NCBI GenBank assembly: GCA_023447335.1
Contig: JAEXOD010000148.1
Span: forward strand, 1 to 15,476
Reading direction: 5' to 3'
Length of the DNA stretch: 15,476 bases
Source of the DNA: Bacteroidota bacterium
GTDB taxonomy: Bacteria; Bacteroidota; Ignavibacteria; Ignavibacteriales; Melioribacteraceae
In this document: positions 7,325 through 15,476 of the stretch, in pieces
Numbering within the stretch: position 1 is the first letter of the stretch
Layout of the letters: each line of letters starts with the position of its first letter
Notes under the pieces: model-generated
What the model was told of the DNA's origin: nothing
Seen by the model: the letters and a program-made list of their open reading frames with translations, nothing else
The model's database searches: none
Made by a program: the position numbers and the translations under genes

Positions 7325-8050
7325 ATGAAGTTAAATAGTCTGTTTATGATTTCTGTTTTTCTTGTTAGTCAATTAGTATTTTCTCAAACTATTGATATGG
7401 TTTATGTTGAGGGGGGCACTTTTATTATGGGAAGTAATGACGGAGGGGAAGATGAAAAACCGCTTCATGAAGTTACTCTTAACAGTTTTTATATCGGTAA
7501 ATGTGAGATAACTCAAAAAGAATGGAAAGAAATAATGGGTTCAAATCCAAGTTTTTATGAAGGAGAAAATTTGCCTGTTGAAAATGTAAGCTGGACAGAT
7601 GTTCAGGAATTTATAAAAAAAATAAATAAATATACTCGTTTAGAATATAGATTACCAACTGAAGCCGAATGGGAATATGCTGCCAAGGGCGGAAATAAAT
7701 CACAAGGTTTTATTTATGCCGGTAGTAATAATTTAAATGAAATTGCTTGGTATAAAGATAATAGCGATAGCACAACCCATCCCGTAGGAACAAAAATGCC
7801 GAACGAACTCGGAATTTATGATATGACGGGGAATGTATGGGAATGGTGTCAAGATAGTTATGGCGCGGAATATTACAAAGATAGCCCGAGCGATAATCCG
7901 CTTGGTCCAAAAAGCGGAAGTGAACGAGTAATAAGAGGAGGTTCTTGGGATAATGATGAAAGCGGTTGTCGCATTGCTAACAGAAGCAGATATTATTTGT
8001 ATGACGGTGATAGTTATTACGGCTTTAGATTAGTATTGGATGTTGATTAA
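7325..8050 (+). CDS. Secreted SUMF1/FGE-sulfatase-domain protein
   Basis: A 241-residue protein starting at ATG 7325. AGGAA at 7312-7316 supports this start, which begins a clean signal peptide (1-20, cleavage near VFS-QT); the frame is open 13 codons further upstream. One complete FGE-sulfatase domain (PF03781 type) fills the rest: MVYVEGGTFIMGS (25-37), YRLPTEAEWEYAA (108-120), GIYDMTGNVWEW (163-174), RVIRGGSW (201-208), CRIANRSR (215-222) and GFRLV (233-237). Of the two catalytic cysteines of true formylglycine-generating enzymes, only the second has a match (C215); the first is asparagine (N210). No sulfatase gene is nearby. It therefore probably belongs to the broad non-FGE branch of the superfamily, acting outside the cytoplasm, with unknown activity. 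It converges with the kinase gene ending at 8133. Confidence 0.87.
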   Translation: MKLNSLFMISVFLVSQLVFSQTIDMVYVEGGTFIMGSNDGGEDEKPLHEVTLNSFYIGKCEITQKEWKEIMGSNPSFYEGENLPVENVSWTDVQEFIKKINKYTRLEYRLPTEAEWEYAAKGGNKSQGFIYAGSNNLNEIAWYKDNSDSTTHPVGTKMPNELGIYDMTGNVWEWCQDSYGAEYYKDSPSDNPLGPKSGSERVIRGGSWDNDESGCRIANRSRYYLYDGDSYYGFRLVLDVD

Positions 8051-8064
8051 TTTTATCTTTCTAA

Positions 8065-8099
8065 AAGGTATTTTATAATTATGGAGTATAAAATACCTT
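8065..8099. terminator. Bidirectional terminator hairpin between convergent genes
   Basis: AAGGTATTTTATA (8065-8077) and TATAAAATACCTT (8087-8099) are a perfect 13-bp inverted repeat around a 9-base loop. It lies in the 82-base gap between the ends of two convergent genes (8050 and 8133). The stem is AT-rich and the T-tracts beyond it are short on both strands, so termination may be modest. Confidence 0.65.
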
Positions 8100-8132
8100 A
8101 ATTAAAACATTACAAAATATCTTGTTTTTTGC

Positions 8133-9344
8133 TTAGCTTACAACATTAATATTGATAGTAACTTTAGTTCCTTCTCCTTTTTTTGATACAATATTAAAAT
8201 AAACGTCATTAAGTTCACACATCTTTTTACTAATTGTTAAACCTAAACCGTTCCCTTCAAATCTTCTTGTATAACCTTCGTCTTCTTGCGTAAAAGGTCT
8301 AAATATCGAGCCTAAATATTCCTCTGAAATACCTATTCCCGAGTCTTCTATCGTAACGGTAAGTATTCCTTCGGAATTGTTTAATGCAGTAATAGTGACG
8401 CTTCCTTTTGTTGTATATTTTATCGCATTATCGATAATGTTATCAAATACCGTGAACATAGAGTCTTTATCAATATTCGCAAGCTGATTAAATGCACTTA
8501 TATTGGTAAATAGTTGAAGTTTTTTGGACTTGAAATCCGAATCTCGTTTTTCAATTAAAGGATATAGAATTTCACTAATCACAAATGTGGGGGCTTTTTC
8601 AATATGGAAAATATTATTTTGTAATTCAGACATAGTAACAATCATTTCAATTGTTCTAATTAATCGTCTGGATGCAGAATTAATTGAGTTAAATAATTCG
8701 TTATCAATATTATTTGAATCGTTTTCTTCCGCGTCTAATTTTAACAGTGTAAGGTAATTAATAATTACATTAACAGGGGTTCTAATTTCATGTGAAATTT
8801 GTGCTAAAAAATTAGACTTAAGCTGTTTATAATTTTCAATATTGTTGTGTGCGGAAATTAATTCATTTGTTCTTTCTTTAATTTGGTCTATTAAGCTTTT
8901 ATTATATAGGTTTAAAAGGTCATTTTTCTCTTTTAATTCTATTTTTGTTCTTATTAGTTCAATATGGGTTTTAATTCTTGCTAATATTTCTTTAGGTTGG
9001 AAAGGTTTTGTAATATAATCAACCCCGCCTAAATCAAAACCTTTAACTATATCATCTATTTCGGTTTTTGCCGTTAAGAATATAACGGGAATATCTTTAG
9101 TTAGGGATGAAGATTTTAACTTTTCACAAACCTCATAACCGGACATTTCGGGCATCATAATATCAAGTAAAATTAAGTCCGGCAGAGGAGATGTCCTATT
9201 AATATAATTTAAAGCATTCATTCCGCTTTGTGCAACGCTTATATCATAACCTGCGTCTGTTAATACTTTAGCGGCATATTGCAAGTTTTTAGGGTTATCG
9301 TCAACAATTAATACTTTCCCTTTTCTATTAGTGTTTTGGCTCAT
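8133..9344 (-). CDS. Receiver domain-histidine kinase fusion (REC-HisKA-HATPase)
   Basis: A 403-residue cytoplasmic protein. The receiver domain is 10-128, with D15-D16, phospho-acceptor D61 in LILLDIMMPEMSG, T91 and K113 in ITKPFQP. A coiled-coil linker follows at about 130-175. HisKA has H185 in AQISHEIRTP. The HATPase domain has N-box N306 (DNIIDNAIKY), DSGIGIS (334-340), a FRPFTQ F-box (348-353) and the lid EGNGLGLTI (363-371). All catalytic landmarks are present. It has no sensor domain or membrane helix, so its input is most likely phosphorylation of its own receiver, which would then tune the kinase. It starts 9 bases after the stop of the hybrid kinase gene at 9354-12812, so the two are almost certainly co-transcribed and probably form a relay. 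Its own phosphoryl acceptor is not identifiable here. Confidence 0.93.
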   Translation of the reverse strand: MSQNTNRKGKVLIVDDNPKNLQYAAKVLTDAGYDISVAQSGMNALNYINRTSPLPDLILLDIMMPEMSGYEVCEKLKSSSLTKDIPVIFLTAKTEIDDIVKGFDLGGVDYITKPFQPKEILARIKTHIELIRTKIELKEKNDLLNLYNKSLIDQIKERTNELISAHNNIENYKQLKSNFLAQISHEIRTPVNVIINYLTLLKLDAEENDSNNIDNELFNSINSASRRLIRTIEMIVTMSELQNNIFHIEKAPTFVISEILYPLIEKRDSDFKSKKLQLFTNISAFNQLANIDKDSMFTVFDNIIDNAIKYTTKGSVTITALNNSEGILTVTIEDSGIGISEEYLGSIFRPFTQEDEGYTRRFEGNGLGLTISKKMCELNDVYFNIVSKKGEGTKVTININVVS

Positions 9345-9353
9345 ATTACTTTT

Positions 9354-12300
9354 TTATCCCTTACTTTTGGTGAAAGTTTCAAAAATATAGTTTATAATTT
9401 TTCCTATTTGTTCAAAATCGTAATTCTCTTTTGCTGTTTTTAATTCAATTAAATCATCTTCAAAAACACTAGCGTTGTTATGTTCTAAAATATTCTCCAA
9501 ATTTAAAATTAGTGCATCTAAATCATCTAATACAACTGTTTCCTTTAACATTATGATTTGAGGAATTATAATATTCTCAAATTCCTCAATTAGTTTATCT
9601 GTTAACACAACTTTTTTGTTTTTTGTTTTTTCCAAATCTGAATCGACTAAACTAGTATCAATATTTTCATACGGAATAAATTCTTTTAACATTTGAACTA
9701 AATCAGAACGTAAAATAGGTTTTCTTATAATTCCGTCAAAATTAAATTCATCATAAATTTCTTTGTCAGATTTTGAAGAAGCGGTAAATGCAATAATTCT
9801 TACATTAGCCCCACTAGGTAAAGACCTAATAATTTTAGCTGCTTCAATACCGTTTATTCCGGGCATTCTTATATCAAGTAATATTAAATCCGGAAAATTA
9901 TTTTCTAAAATAGGTTTTGCAGAGTTAAATGAGCTTGCTTTATAAACATTAAATCCCAATTCTGAAAGTAAAATTCCGGCAATATCTCTATTAAAATCAA
10001 TATCGTCAATTATTAAAATATCAGCATTGTTAAACTTTATTGTACTTGTATTTTCCGAAATTTGTGGTTTAGATTTTATTTTGCTTTCAATTGTTTCAAT
10101 ATCCATTAGCGCAACAGTAAAAGTACTTCCCTTATTAACTACGCTTTCTACTGTTATTTCACCCCCCATTAAATTTATAAGTCTTTTACTTATGGTTAAT
10201 CCAAGACCGGTCCCACCGTATTTTTTGGTTTCACCTCCGGTTACTTGTCTGAATGATTCGAATATAGTTTCAAAGTGCTCTTCGGAAATTCCGATTCCCG
10301 TATCAGAAACTTTTAATATTAAAGTACCTAAATTGGAATTAGCAAAATTTGGGATATAATTGCAAAATATTATTATTTCTCCGGAATCGGTAAACTTAAC
10401 CGCATTACCGATTAAATTAAATAATACCTGACGTAATCTAACTTCGTCAATTATAAAATTGTTGTTAGGATCAAATGTAATTACGGTTTTAATATTTATA
10501 TTTTTTGCGTTTGCTTGGTACGAAAATATCTGTTCTATTTCTTTAATTAAGTTAGCCAGATTAATTTGCTCTTTGAATAATTCAATCCTTCCGGATTCAA
10601 TTTTCGAAAGATCCAATATATCGTTTATTAAAGATAAAAGTGTTTTACCGCTTAATAATATATTACATAAGAAATTTTTTTCTTGAGGAGACTTAACCAT
10701 ATTTAAAAGTATTTCACTAAATCCTAATATTGCATTCATAGGGCTGCGAATTTCGTGGCTCATATTGGCAATAAACTCAGATTTGGCGGTATTGGCTTTT
10801 TCGGATAATTCTTTTGCTTTTATTAATTCTGTTTCAAAATTTCTTCTATATAAAGCTCCTGAAATTATTTCTGCTGCTAAGCGCAATAATGCAATATATT
10901 CAAAATCCCATTCTCTTTGCTTTTTTACAGAATCAAAGCCGATAAACCCAATTAATTTGTCGATAAAAAATATGGGGATAGTTAATAAAGAAATTATGCC
11001 TTGCGGTTCAAGGATCTCCTTTTCTGCAATATATTCTTCTTCAATTTGAGATACATCGGGAATATAAACATACTCGTTGTTATTGAATTTTTCAAACCAT
11101 CGGGGAATTATTGAATTAGGTATATCTCTTAAATTATCAATTTCCGGAGTAATTCCTTCAGCACACCACTCGTAAGTGTTATTCATGGTATCGGTAGAAT
11201 AATCAAATTCAAAAATATATACTCTATCTACGTTAGAATAATCGCCAAGCATATGTAATGCTCTATTTATGGAACTTGATATCTCGTTAAAGTTTGATTG
11301 AATTAGTAATGAAGATATTTCATTGATAAGGGAATGTAATAGATTCAATGAGAATATTTTTTCTTCCATTTCTTTTCGGCTTGAAATATCGGTAATTGTT
11401 CCGCTAACGGCAATAGGCTGATCGGGTTCTGTAGATTGTAATTGTGCAAAAATTTCAACCCATTTTATCTCATTATTCTTAGTCTTTAATTTAGTTTCAA
11501 ATTTGCAATACTCTCTATCGTGAGATAATAATTCCCTAAAATAAATTCTGTTTTTTTGTATTTCATAAGGCACAAGAAAGTTTTCAAAAGATTGGTTAAT
11601 GCTTTCTTTAACCGTAAATCCGGTAATTTCTTCCCAAATCGGATTTAAAAATAACCATTCCCCTCTATCGTTAGCTTGAAAAACAATCTCTTTTAAACTA
11701 TTTACAACTAGTCTATATTTTGCTTCGCTTTCATTCAGGGCTTGTTGAGTATTTAAAGTATCGGTGATATCCCTACTAACACCCACTATGCCAATAATGT
11801 CGTTCTGAGAATTACGTAAAGGTGACTTTGTGGTTAAAAATGTTTTTATAGATCCGTCATATTGTCCAATGCTATCTTTAATGGTTATTGTAGTTCCTGT
11901 TTGTAATACTTCTCTATCTTGAGCTATAAATTTGTTTGCCAACTCCGTACAAAATATTTGATAATCATCTAATCCCGTATAAGCAGAAGCAGGCAAATTG
12001 TTGAAAATTTCAAATTCTTTATTCCCCTTTAAGTAAACTCCGTTTAATGATTTTGCAAAGACTATGTCCGGTAAATTTTCTAATAGTGAATTTAGTAGGG
12101 AGGTTTGATTCTCCGAAATATTTATATTTTCAACACTTTGAGTAATATCGGTTGCAATTCCGTGAATATAATCCGGCCTGTTCCCATCTCCAGCCCAATA
12201 AGTAAAATGATTGTTAATCCACCGGATATCGCCGGACTTATGAATAATTCGATGTTTGATGACCAAGATTTTATTTTCTTCAATTTCAGTCATTTTTTCC

Positions 12301-12812
12301 AAAACAAATTTTCTATCATCCGTATGAATACATTCATACCACAAATTAGGAGTTTCAAAAAAATCATCAACTGAATAACCGTAAATTTTTTCAACTGCAG
12401 AGTTTAAGAAAATTGTTTTATAATCAGGTAAAGCTATGGTCCAAACCAAATGGTCTGTATTATTTACTATTCTTGTTAATAATTCAAGTTTATTTTCAAA
12501 TGACGGAATTTTATTATCTTTTAACGGAAAACATAGAAAAATAAAAATTTTTTTGTTTTCTATAAGCAGACTACTAATTGTTATTTTGAATAAAGAATTT
12601 TTATGAGTGGCATAAATGGATTTAATGCTTCCGTTAAGTATTTCTTCAGCTAGATTGTTTGACTGAATAGAGCTAAATGTAAATACTTGAAAAATGCTAT
12701 AGTTTAAAAAATCTGCTTCGTTAAATTCATTTTCAGTAAGTTCATTAAAATTAATGTTAACAGAAGAAATAATTAATTCAGAATTTAGAGAGAGGATTAA
12801 CTTTGGATTCAT
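9354..12812 (-). CDS. Soluble PAS/GAF hybrid sensor histidine kinase
   Basis: A 1152-residue protein without membrane segments. In order: a degenerate PAS-like N-terminus (1-100); PAS-PAC modules at about 110-225, 237-352 and 362-480, each ending in an ITDIS- or RDIT-like signature; a GAF domain at about 490-655; and HisKA with H686 in ANMSHEIRSPMNAILGF. The HATPase domain has N803 (LIGNAVKFTD), DTGIGI (837-842), FESFRQ (851-856) and GGTGLGLTI (866-874). The receiver domain (930-1045) has D936-D937, D980 (LILLDIRMPG), T1010 and K1031. The C-terminal 100 residues are helical, in the place of an Hpt domain, but lack an HxxKG-type histidine. It probably senses a cytosolic ligand, redox state or metabolite through the PAS/GAF part. 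It lies 122 bases downstream of the DUF6901-like gene and 9 bases upstream of the REC-kinase gene. Confidence 0.94.
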   Translation of the reverse strand: MNPKLILSLNSELIISSVNINFNELTENEFNEADFLNYSIFQVFTFSSIQSNNLAEEILNGSIKSIYATHKNSLFKITISSLLIENKKIFIFLCFPLKDNKIPSFENKLELLTRIVNNTDHLVWTIALPDYKTIFLNSAVEKIYGYSVDDFFETPNLWYECIHTDDRKFVLEKMTEIEENKILVIKHRIIHKSGDIRWINNHFTYWAGDGNRPDYIHGIATDITQSVENINISENQTSLLNSLLENLPDIVFAKSLNGVYLKGNKEFEIFNNLPASAYTGLDDYQIFCTELANKFIAQDREVLQTGTTITIKDSIGQYDGSIKTFLTTKSPLRNSQNDIIGIVGVSRDITDTLNTQQALNESEAKYRLVVNSLKEIVFQANDRGEWLFLNPIWEEITGFTVKESINQSFENFLVPYEIQKNRIYFRELLSHDREYCKFETKLKTKNNEIKWVEIFAQLQSTEPDQPIAVSGTITDISSRKEMEEKIFSLNLLHSLINEISSLLIQSNFNEISSSINRALHMLGDYSNVDRVYIFEFDYSTDTMNNTYEWCAEGITPEIDNLRDIPNSIIPRWFEKFNNNEYVYIPDVSQIEEEYIAEKEILEPQGIISLLTIPIFFIDKLIGFIGFDSVKKQREWDFEYIALLRLAAEIISGALYRRNFETELIKAKELSEKANTAKSEFIANMSHEIRSPMNAILGFSEILLNMVKSPQEKNFLCNILLSGKTLLSLINDILDLSKIESGRIELFKEQINLANLIKEIEQIFSYQANAKNINIKTVITFDPNNNFIIDEVRLRQVLFNLIGNAVKFTDSGEIIIFCNYIPNFANSNLGTLILKVSDTGIGISEEHFETIFESFRQVTGGETKKYGGTGLGLTISKRLINLMGGEITVESVVNKGSTFTVALMDIETIESKIKSKPQISENTSTIKFNNADILIIDDIDFNRDIAGILLSELGFNVYKASSFNSAKPILENNFPDLILLDIRMPGINGIEAAKIIRSLPSGANVRIIAFTASSKSDKEIYDEFNFDGIIRKPILRSDLVQMLKEFIPYENIDTSLVDSDLEKTKNKKVVLTDKLIEEFENIIIPQIIMLKETVVLDDLDALILNLENILEHNNASVFEDDLIELKTAKENYDFEQIGKIINYIFETFTKSKG

Positions 12813-12934
12813 TTATTCATATTTCCGTATTTTCAATTTTATCAAAATCATGAAAATAAAATAAGGAAATAATTAAAAAAATAAAAGAGATAAGGATATT
12901 AATATAAATTACTAGTAAGCTATAATGGAATTTA

Positions 12935-13651
12935 TTAATCTTGTTCTTTTAAGTAATCCTTAAAGTAAATATTAAAATTGGATAAATCTTGTTCTTCGAT
13001 GCTAAATGAAACAATATCAGCAAAATTGTTTAATACAACTACAGCGTTAATGCTTGCGTCTTTTGCTTCCAAATCAGCAATTTTTGAAGCAACGTTTATG
13101 TTTAGAATTTTTATATCGTCATAAATTTTTTGTAGTTTGACTAAATCCCAATCAGGTTCTAAACCGTTAACTCGTTTTACAAATTGAGCTAATAAATACA
13201 TCGAAAAAACTTTGTATTCCGTTTCGTCTAATGTAGCGAACGGAAGATGAAATCGCACCATCGGTTTTAACTTCCCCATTATCGGGCATCCGCTTGTAAC
13301 CATTAATATTCCTATAAGGCTGCTAACGCCGCTTTGCACGTCAGTTTTCTTAAAGTATCCTCTTTCTTCAGAAATTACTTCTATAAATACTTTATCGAAT
13401 GATGAAACATTATTAAAAGATTTAATTACGCTATTTAAGTTAACTGCTACCGGGCAATAAATGTATTCGTTGCTGTTAAGGGGGCAATGAGGGCATTTAA
13501 AGTGATCCATCTTCGTCCATTCCGGATATTCCGAAGAGTTACGCAATAAATTCATTGTTAATGGTTCTATCCTTATATCAAATGTTATATTACGTTCATC
13601 TTCAAACTTGAAAGCGAACTTATATGTAATCAAATCTTTTTTTATGTACAT
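12935..13651 (-). CDS. Conserved cysteine-containing protein of unknown function (DUF6901-like)
   Basis: A 238-residue soluble protein of unknown function. The first 30 residues look like beta strands (YKFAFKFEDERNITFDIRI). C53-P-H-C56-P then C66-P and S120-G-C122-P give four cysteines, each followed by proline or set in a CPxC motif, which could bind a metal or act in redox. The middle (107-160) is the best-marked part: SGVSSLIGILMVTSGCP, KPMVRFHLPFATLDETEY and MYLLAQFVKR. From memory this resembles the family called DUF6901; I cannot verify the accession. ATG 13651 has AAGG 5-6 bases upstream, a good ribosome site. It stands first in a same-strand series with the soluble hybrid kinase and the REC-kinase, which suggests a sensory or accessory role for that relay. 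This is inference from position only. Confidence 0.8.
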   Translation of the reverse strand: MYIKKDLITYKFAFKFEDERNITFDIRIEPLTMNLLRNSSEYPEWTKMDHFKCPHCPLNSNEYIYCPVAVNLNSVIKSFNNVSSFDKVFIEVISEERGYFKKTDVQSGVSSLIGILMVTSGCPIMGKLKPMVRFHLPFATLDETEYKVFSMYLLAQFVKRVNGLEPDWDLVKLQKIYDDIKILNINVASKIADLEAKDASINAVVVLNNFADIVSFSIEEQDLSNFNIYFKDYLKEQD

Positions 13652-13825
13652 TTTACCTTAATTATTTTAGTTTTCATATCATTATCGTAATAATTAATCA
13701 AAAATTCAATACATTCTAAATTTTTTTTCAACTTTATTATGCATGAAAAACTGTATTTAAGACGACATATCCTATTTGTGGTCCGGGTTAAATCCGCATA
13801 AAACAATTTTAAAAATGCATAATTT

Positions 13826-13846
13826 TACAAATCTAATAAATTTGTA
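13826..13846. promoter_or_regulatory. Inverted repeat upstream of aspS
   Basis: TACAAAT (13826-13832) and ATTTGTA (13840-13846) are perfect 7-bp arms around a 7-base spacer, in the divergent region between the DUF6901-like gene and aspS. It abuts the candidate -35 box of aspS. It could be an operator or a small hairpin. AT-rich arms of this length also arise by chance. Confidence 0.3.
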
Positions 13847-13875
13847 TTGAATAAAAAAATAATATTATGTAATTT
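13847..13875 (+). promoter_or_regulatory. Candidate aspS promoter
   Basis: TTGAAT (13847-13852) and TAATTT (13870-13875) are spaced by 17 bases, 36 bases before the ATG at 13912. The position is right for a housekeeping gene. The boxes are weak matches in AT-rich DNA and remain a guess. Confidence 0.25.
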
Positions 13876-13911
13876 GCAAGTCAATTTTAAATTTTTGCGG
13901 AATAGAGTAAA

Positions 13912-15476
13912 ATGAAATTCAAAAAGAGAACCCATACGTGTGGCGAGTTACGCGAAGAACATATTGGACAAGAAGTTGTTCTGAACGGTTGGGTAGATAA
14001 CAGAAGAGACCTTGGCGGTGTAATATTTATTGATTTACGTGATAGGTATGGTATTACTCAGATTGTATTTGAACCGACTTTTAATTTGCATGCTCACGAA
14101 GCAGGTAAAGAGTTAAGAAGTGAATTTGTGGTATCAATTGAAGGGAAAGTTAGAAAAAGACCTGAAGGAACAGAAAATCCTTCGCTTTCAACAGGTAATA
14201 TTGATGTTATGATTGAAAAATTGATAATTCTCAATACTGCAGTTACTCCTCCGTTTCAAATTAAAGATGATATTGACGTAAACGAAGACTTACGTTTAAA
14301 ATATAGATATTTAGACTTAAGACGTCTAAAATTACAAAATAATATGTTTATGCGTCATAAGGTTTGTCAAATTGCACGCGAATATTTTGATAAAAACTCA
14401 TTTATTGAAGTTGAAACTCCGGTATTGATGAAAAGCACTCCTGAAGGTGCAAGAGATTTTTTAGTTCCCAGTCGTTTGCATAAAGGGAAATTTTACGCAT
14501 TGCCACAATCACCTCAGCAATATAAACAATTGCTTATGGTTGCAGGTATGGATAGATATTTCCAAATAGTTAAGTGTTTTAGAGATGAGGATCTTAGAGC
14601 AGATAGACAGCCTGAATTTACTCAAATAGATGTGGAAATGTCGTTTGTGGATACCGAAGATGTATTTGAAATAGTTGAAGGCTTGATGCAAAGATTATTC
14701 AAAGAAATTAAAAACTACGATTTACCGCTTCCGCTAAAAAGGTTGTCGTTTAATGAAGCTATGGAAAAATACGGCAGTGATAAACCAAATCTAAAATTCG
14801 GTTTAGAAATGGTTACATTAAATGATGTATTCGAAAAATCAGAATTTAGAGTTTTTAAAGATGCAGTTGAAAACAACGGCATTATTACATCTCTATTGGC
14901 AGCGGGATGCGGAGAATACACTCGAAATCAATTAGACGTTTTAACCGATTTTGTTAAAAAACTTGGTGCCGGCGGTTTAATTTGGATGAGAGTAAAAGAA
15001 GACGGACTTGAAGCTCCTATTGCAAAATTTTTAACCGATGAAGAAAAACAAGGAATAATTAATAAGTTAAACGCTAAACCGGGTGATTTAGTGTTTATAT
15101 TATCAGGAACAAGATTAAAAACATTAAATATTATGGGTCATTTACGTTTAGAAATGGCTAAAAGAATGAATGTTATTCCTACTGATGATACGCCCGCATT
15201 GCTTTGGGTAACGGACTTTCCGCTATTTGAGTGGGATGAAGATACTAAGCGTTATTACGCTATGCATCATCCGTTTACGTCCCCTGCATTTGAAGATATT
15301 CAATATATGGAAAGCGAACCGGGAAGAGTAAAAGCCCGTGCATATGACTTAGTATTAAACGGAAACGAAATTGCCGGCGGAAGTATAAGAATACATGATA
15401 ACAAACTTCAAAAAATAATGTTTAAAGCATTAGGAATCTCTGAAGAAGAAGCAGAAGAAAAGTTCGGTTCGTTATT
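13912..15476 (+). CDS. aspS: Aspartyl-tRNA synthetase, 3' end cut by window
   Basis: 521 codons of a class II aspartyl-tRNA synthetase, which charges tRNA(Asp) in the cytoplasm. The N-terminal OB-fold anticodon-binding domain is 1-110, with GWVDNRRDLGGVIFIDLRDR at 26-45. The catalytic core begins with YRYLDLRR (131-138) and motif 1 around RHKVCQIAREYF...IEVETPVL. Next come STPEGARDFLVPSR (175-188), the aspartate/ATP region QSPQQYKQLLM (199-209) and motif 2 FRDEDLRADRQPEFTQID (223-240). An inserted bacterial-type GAD domain follows at about 280-420, then HHPFT (452-456) and NGNEIAGGSIRIH (483-495). Family members are about 590 residues, so some 70 residues including motif 3 (GLDR) lie beyond the window. 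No stop or frameshift is seen within it. A GAG lies 5 bases upstream of the ATG. It is divergent from the signalling cluster. Confidence 0.97.
   Translation, partial: MKFKKRTHTCGELREEHIGQEVVLNGWVDNRRDLGGVIFIDLRDRYGITQIVFEPTFNLHAHEAGKELRSEFVVSIEGKVRKRPEGTENPSLSTGNIDVMIEKLIILNTAVTPPFQIKDDIDVNEDLRLKYRYLDLRRLKLQNNMFMRHKVCQIAREYFDKNSFIEVETPVLMKSTPEGARDFLVPSRLHKGKFYALPQSPQQYKQLLMVAGMDRYFQIVKCFRDEDLRADRQPEFTQIDVEMSFVDTEDVFEIVEGLMQRLFKEIKNYDLPLPLKRLSFNEAMEKYGSDKPNLKFGLEMVTLNDVFEKSEFRVFKDAVENNGIITSLLAAGCGEYTRNQLDVLTDFVKKLGAGGLIWMRVKEDGLEAPIAKFLTDEEKQGIINKLNAKPGDLVFILSGTRLKTLNIMGHLRLEMAKRMNVIPTDDTPALLWVTDFPLFEWDEDTKRYYAMHHPFTSPAFEDIQYMESEPGRVKARAYDLVLNGNEIAGGSIRIHDNKLQKIMFKALGISEEEAEEKFGSL

Noticed and set aside
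10027..10359. Plus-strand open frame of 110 codons
   Set aside because: It lies entirely opposite the HATPase domain of the hybrid kinase, which has strong domain evidence. It has no recognisable motif.
12813..12934. Terminator or promoter between the DUF6901-like gene and the hybrid kinase
   Set aside because: The gap is AT-rich with two CCTTAT repeats on the coding strand but no convincing hairpin or promoter pair.
13780..13800. Palindrome-like CGGGTTAAATCCG as an operator
   Set aside because: The arms match only partly and no second copy was seen in the window.
14509..14921. Two minus-strand frames inside aspS
   Set aside because: They are antisense to conserved AspRS motifs and have no features of their own.

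Overview
The window is AT-rich and comes from a bacterium of the Bacteroidota/Chlorobiota/Ignavibacteriota group, most likely an Ignavibacteria-like lineage. The evidence is two secreted proteins that end in a type IX secretion (T9SS) sorting domain with the NYPNPFNP motif, LytS/LytTR signalling of the FCB type, and a bacterial AspRS. The lineage call is inference. No T9SS machinery, rRNA, tRNA, insertion sequence or CRISPR array is visible.

Layout: (1) 1-104, a tandem array of an 8-bp unit, cut by the left window edge. (2) 116-1303 (-), a secreted choloylglycine/penicillin-acylase-like Ntn hydrolase with a T9SS tail. (3) 1493-3301 (-), a LytS-type sensor kinase and LytTR response regulator pair; the kinase is split into a membrane part and a catalytic part by an apparent one-base frameshift. 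(4) 3394-6873 (-), a giant secreted Asp-box (BNR) beta-propeller protein with Fn3-like modules and a T9SS tail, followed by a good intrinsic terminator. (5) 6874-7324, a non-coding divergent region. (6) 7325-8050 (+), a secreted FGE-sulfatase (SUMF1-like) domain protein. (7) 8133-13651 (-), a signalling cluster read in the order DUF6901-like protein, soluble PAS/GAF hybrid histidine kinase, REC-histidine kinase. (8) 13912-15476 (+), aspS, cut by the right edge.

How they fit: the LytS/LytTR pair is a conventional membrane sensor plus DNA-binding regulator if the kinase is intact. The 8133-13651 cluster is a second, fully cytoplasmic phosphorelay-like module with two kinases and two receiver domains. 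It has no DNA-binding output and no recognisable Hpt histidine in the window. A small cysteine-containing protein of unknown function stands at its head. The three exported proteins sit between the signalling genes and show no clear pathway link. The most notable items are the repairable kinase frameshift, the uncharacterised cysteine protein linked to the soluble kinases, the altered active-site residue of the Ntn hydrolase and the octanucleotide array.
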